Shown: in pieces, positions 61,328 through 64,000 of the stretch
How positions within the stretch are numbered: position 1 is the stretch's first letter
Layout: the number at the start of each line of letters is the position of its first letter
Source of the DNA: Immersiella caudata
Taxonomy: Eukaryota; Ascomycota; Sordariomycetes; Sordariales; Lasiosphaeriaceae
Reading direction: 5' to 3'
DNA: 64,000 nt
NCBI GenBank assembly: GCA_030512335.1
Contig: JAULSU010000001.1
Location: 8,060,001-8,124,000 of the forward strand
Program-made: the position numbers and the translations under genes
Notes under the pieces: generated by a model
Database searches by the model: none
The model's input: the letters and a program-made list of their open reading frames with translations, nothing else
Told to the model about the DNA's origin: nothing

Positions 61328-64000
61328 GGAAGCTCGATCGTGTCGACTGATCGAACTTCCATCTTCAGGGGGCTCAGGTTTGGCAACGCAGATGATGCGA
61401 TGGAACGATTTCCACGCAGAGGAAGTTGCACCGTGAAACAGCAGGAAATGCCTCGTCAACATGTTGGTATCTGGCCAGGTCGTACACCGAGCGCATTTGC
61501 TACGATCTGCGGGCCCGCCCAATTGCCACCGAGCCTGAGACATTCGATTGTTGGATCTCTTGTCACTGAGAGCCTCGGGCAAGCAACAAAGGGACCTCGT
61601 GAAAGAGACAATGCATCGCATCGCGCTGCAGAAGTCTCTTCAAGTCAGGCCACAAGGGGCGCAGCACCTTCGGCGACAAAGCCACGCCCTTAAGGCTTCT
61701 CGTGCAGTCCCCGCTGGAACATCACAGCTTGGCCGAGCGACACCCAGCCTTCCACAACCCCCTCCGACCTCCGAAAGCACCTGGATGAGGCTCTAACCCA
61801 AAGATCCAGCCGTCCACAGCCGTCGATTCCACGTGAACGTGGCATGATCGTGAAACCCACACTCCCCACAGAAAGAAACACCCCTCCGCGCCGGCCTACC
61901 GCCTCGGCCCTGAGACCTCATGGCAGGGCGCACAACGCAACTCCGCAGCAGCAGCTACCCGCCTCTCGGTGAGGCTCTCCGCGAAGCGCAGCCTATTGAG
62001 TCTGCGCCTTACCACAACGGCTGGGCAACGTGAAACCCGTGCTGGGCCGTGTTCGCCCGGTGGAGATCGAATTGGGATGCGCCGGCATCATGATGAGATA
62101 AATGCGCACGCACTCGGTATAGCTAAGGGTTCACGGGGGCGATGCAGGGGGGTGATGCATCGCGTTGGATATCAATAATACATCCACTCACCTTGCCACC
62201 AGTTGTCAGATAAAATCGCGCGGCCTGTTGTTCCCAATGCTCAGATGCGCAGTAGCATAGCAGAAGCAATAACAACATATGGGCACACTGCCAATTCCAC
62301 AACCAGCCCTTTTCCTCCTTGCCTTGCGTGGTATGTGTTCACCGTGGGACTGCCGCGCAATCCAATCCGCAGTGGCAAGCCACAGCTATGACGCACCAGC
62401 CAGGCAGACAGCTCACATTTTTGCCGGCGGCGGTGAATCACCTCTCACCTCTCACACTCACAGGCCGAAAAAGCATCTCGCATCTCGCCATCTATCATCG
62501 CAGGCGCATGCGACAGTTACCTTGCCTTAACCTACCTAGGTAGGTAGGCAGCCAGCCAAAAGGTGTAAATTCCATTCCCTTCCAAGAGAGTTTCATCCGA
62601 GACGCTGAGTTCATCGGGCTTGTTCAAGATTTGTTTTTGGCAAAAAGTCAATCCGTAGGCATGTTCGCACACATGTGCAGCGGACTGGAACCTCTGGAAG
62701 TGGAAATTGACTGGGGAGGGGTGGCTCCTCAGCCTTACCCGACACACAATCACACTTCCATGCAACGGCAGCCCCACGCGCGCCGAAACAAGCCTATCCA
62801 TACCTTGCCCAACCTTGTGCGAACGTCCTGCGGCGACTGCTCCCAGCGCATTCACCCAGGGAGGCCGCCCACCCAACAACAGCTGCGAGCGATCCGTGGT
62901 GAGTGAGGATGGACGGATCGCTCGGCAGATGGAGGTAGATTCGTCATCTGCGATTAGTTGCGATTCCACATGATTATGATGGCATCCGTCGTATCCCTCC
63001 ATCCCATCTGCCGCAACACGCAGAGGGGATCTTATCGATTGCTGACATTTCCCCCCGTCGCTAACGCGCGAAACAAGTGAGACAATGACGACTAGCACAT
63101 GAACCCCATGACAACCTGCCCAGTCACCTGACGGCGAGAGGGTGTCGACCTGTCTGAGAGCAGGGACTGCAATCGGCACCTGCGTGTGTGTGGGAAGGGG
63201 GAGAAGGGGATCAGGGACGGGGAGTGCAAGGGGCGGCGGGCAGGCATTTGGCAAAAGGGTGTGAGTAAACTTTGATAGACTCACACCACCGTCATGCCCC
63301 TCCAATCTCAAGGACAAAAAGCAGGGAAATGCCAGGCGCGTCAGCGGTGGTGCGAGGGCCTTTGGCTCTGAGGGGGGAATTGTTGATATACTGCGCTCAG
63401 TTATCGGGGCGTCACACGGCGTGCATCGAGGCCGTTGCGCGGAACGCGTGTTTGATCAAGGCCAGAGAATCGTCAAAGTGTGGTTTTGGCGCTCAGTTCT
63501 GTTTCGCTGCGCCGTGGTCGTCCCGCTGCTGTTTTGCAGATCTCACAGATTGCTGGCAACTTCCCATTTGCTGCCCGTTCCAGAGCGGTCAAAACATGCC
63601 GCTGCCTCTCTTCCTGTCAGGTACCCGGAGTGGTTGTCGATCACGAGGCCAACACTGGTCCGCGAAGCAGTGGACATGGCCCTTTTGAGCCAGCCTGCAG
63701 CACGGCGACACCACCAACTTGCCCTGGACAGCAGCTCCCTTTCGCCACGCTTGCAACTTGGCATTGGTTCCCCAGAATAGGATTGCTGGCTGGTGTTACT
63801 TATTCTCGAGCGCTTGTGCTGAAGGCATCAGTGTAGCGAGGGTTGGTGCCATGTTCGCAGCGGGCGGGCGTGGCGCGACTCTCTCGAAGCTGGCCGCGCT
63901 GTTGGAGCATGAATGTGTCGGAAATTGAGAGGTCCAGGACAGTCCAAGACGTCAGCGTGTCAATGCATTTTGACGACTGGTTTCCAACCAGGGAACAAGC
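61328..64000. other. Gene-free end of the window
   Basis: No coding region can be supported in 2.7 kb. The 261-aa minus-strand frame 63317-62532 and the plus-strand frames after 63270 lack any domain or typical codon pattern. A palindromic CCTACCTAGGTAGGTAGG stretch lies at about 62531-62548. This may be the long promoter of a gene beyond the right edge. Confidence 0.4.

Noticed and set aside
62532..63317. 261-aa minus-strand frame at the right end
   Set aside because: No domain, no signal peptide, unusual residue mix, and no supporting splice or start context.
1..64000. tRNA, rRNA or CRISPR features
   Set aside because: GGTTCGA-like words (for example near 58229) lack a foldable cloverleaf context, no rRNA sequence is recognisable, and the tandem arrays have no spacers of CRISPR type.

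Overview
This window is nuclear DNA from a filamentous ascomycete (Pezizomycotina, most likely a Sordariomycete). The coding exons are GC-rich. Introns are short (about 50-165 bp), with GTATGT/GTGAGT-like donors, CTAAC/CTGAC branch points and CAG/TAG acceptors. The gene families are typically fungal: HET, 2EXR, CFEM, DUF3433, PTH11-like rhodopsin, C2H2+Zn2Cys6 regulators, AA8 and OTT_1508-like deaminase. Exon joins were worked out by hand; where I give a protein length, the summed exons are an exact multiple of three.

1-15.6 kb is mostly intact. It holds a DUF3433 membrane protein cut by the window edge, a rhodopsin-domain receptor-like protein, a broken HET gene, an alpha-helical domain fused to a degenerate low-molecular-weight phosphatase fold, and a zinc alcohol dehydrogenase convergent with a divergent PSST/NDUFS7 subunit of complex I. 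That subunit is divergent from a C2H2+Zn2Cys6 transcription factor. A 20-cysteine secreted protein and a methyltransferase follow.

16.3-28.3 kb is a transposon-marked accessory block. Two Fot1/pogo-type DNA transposons (1862 bp and 2403 bp) sit at TA targets. The second contains a 538-bp solo LTR with a 4-bp target duplication and is itself inserted in a decayed DUF7136-like secreted-protein gene. Between them lie two small secreted proteins, a tentative surface protein and a TPR-CHAT protease-like gene.

28.4-43 kb carries a secreted glycosidase-like gene, an intact HET gene, a decayed repeat-rich block (33-36 kb), an OTT_1508-type deaminase gene that looks damaged, and a three-finger C2H2 gene with an in-frame stop upstream.

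43-61.3 kb is rich in secreted and surface functions: AA8 cytochrome, type-B carboxylesterase, an 8-cysteine secreted protein, a CFEM membrane protein, a broken methyltransferase, copper amine oxidase, 2EXR protein, a gene broken by a 13-bp tandem duplication, a single-pass membrane protein and an F-box protein. 61.3-64 kb has no gene I can support.

Taken together, the window mixes secreted and redox enzymes with candidate allorecognition or cell-death modules (HET x2, CHAT, helical domain plus pseudo-phosphatase, deaminase). Many neighbouring genes are in visible decay, by nonsense codons, homopolymer frameshifts, a microduplication and transposon insertion. This is the pattern of a fast-evolving fungal accessory region.
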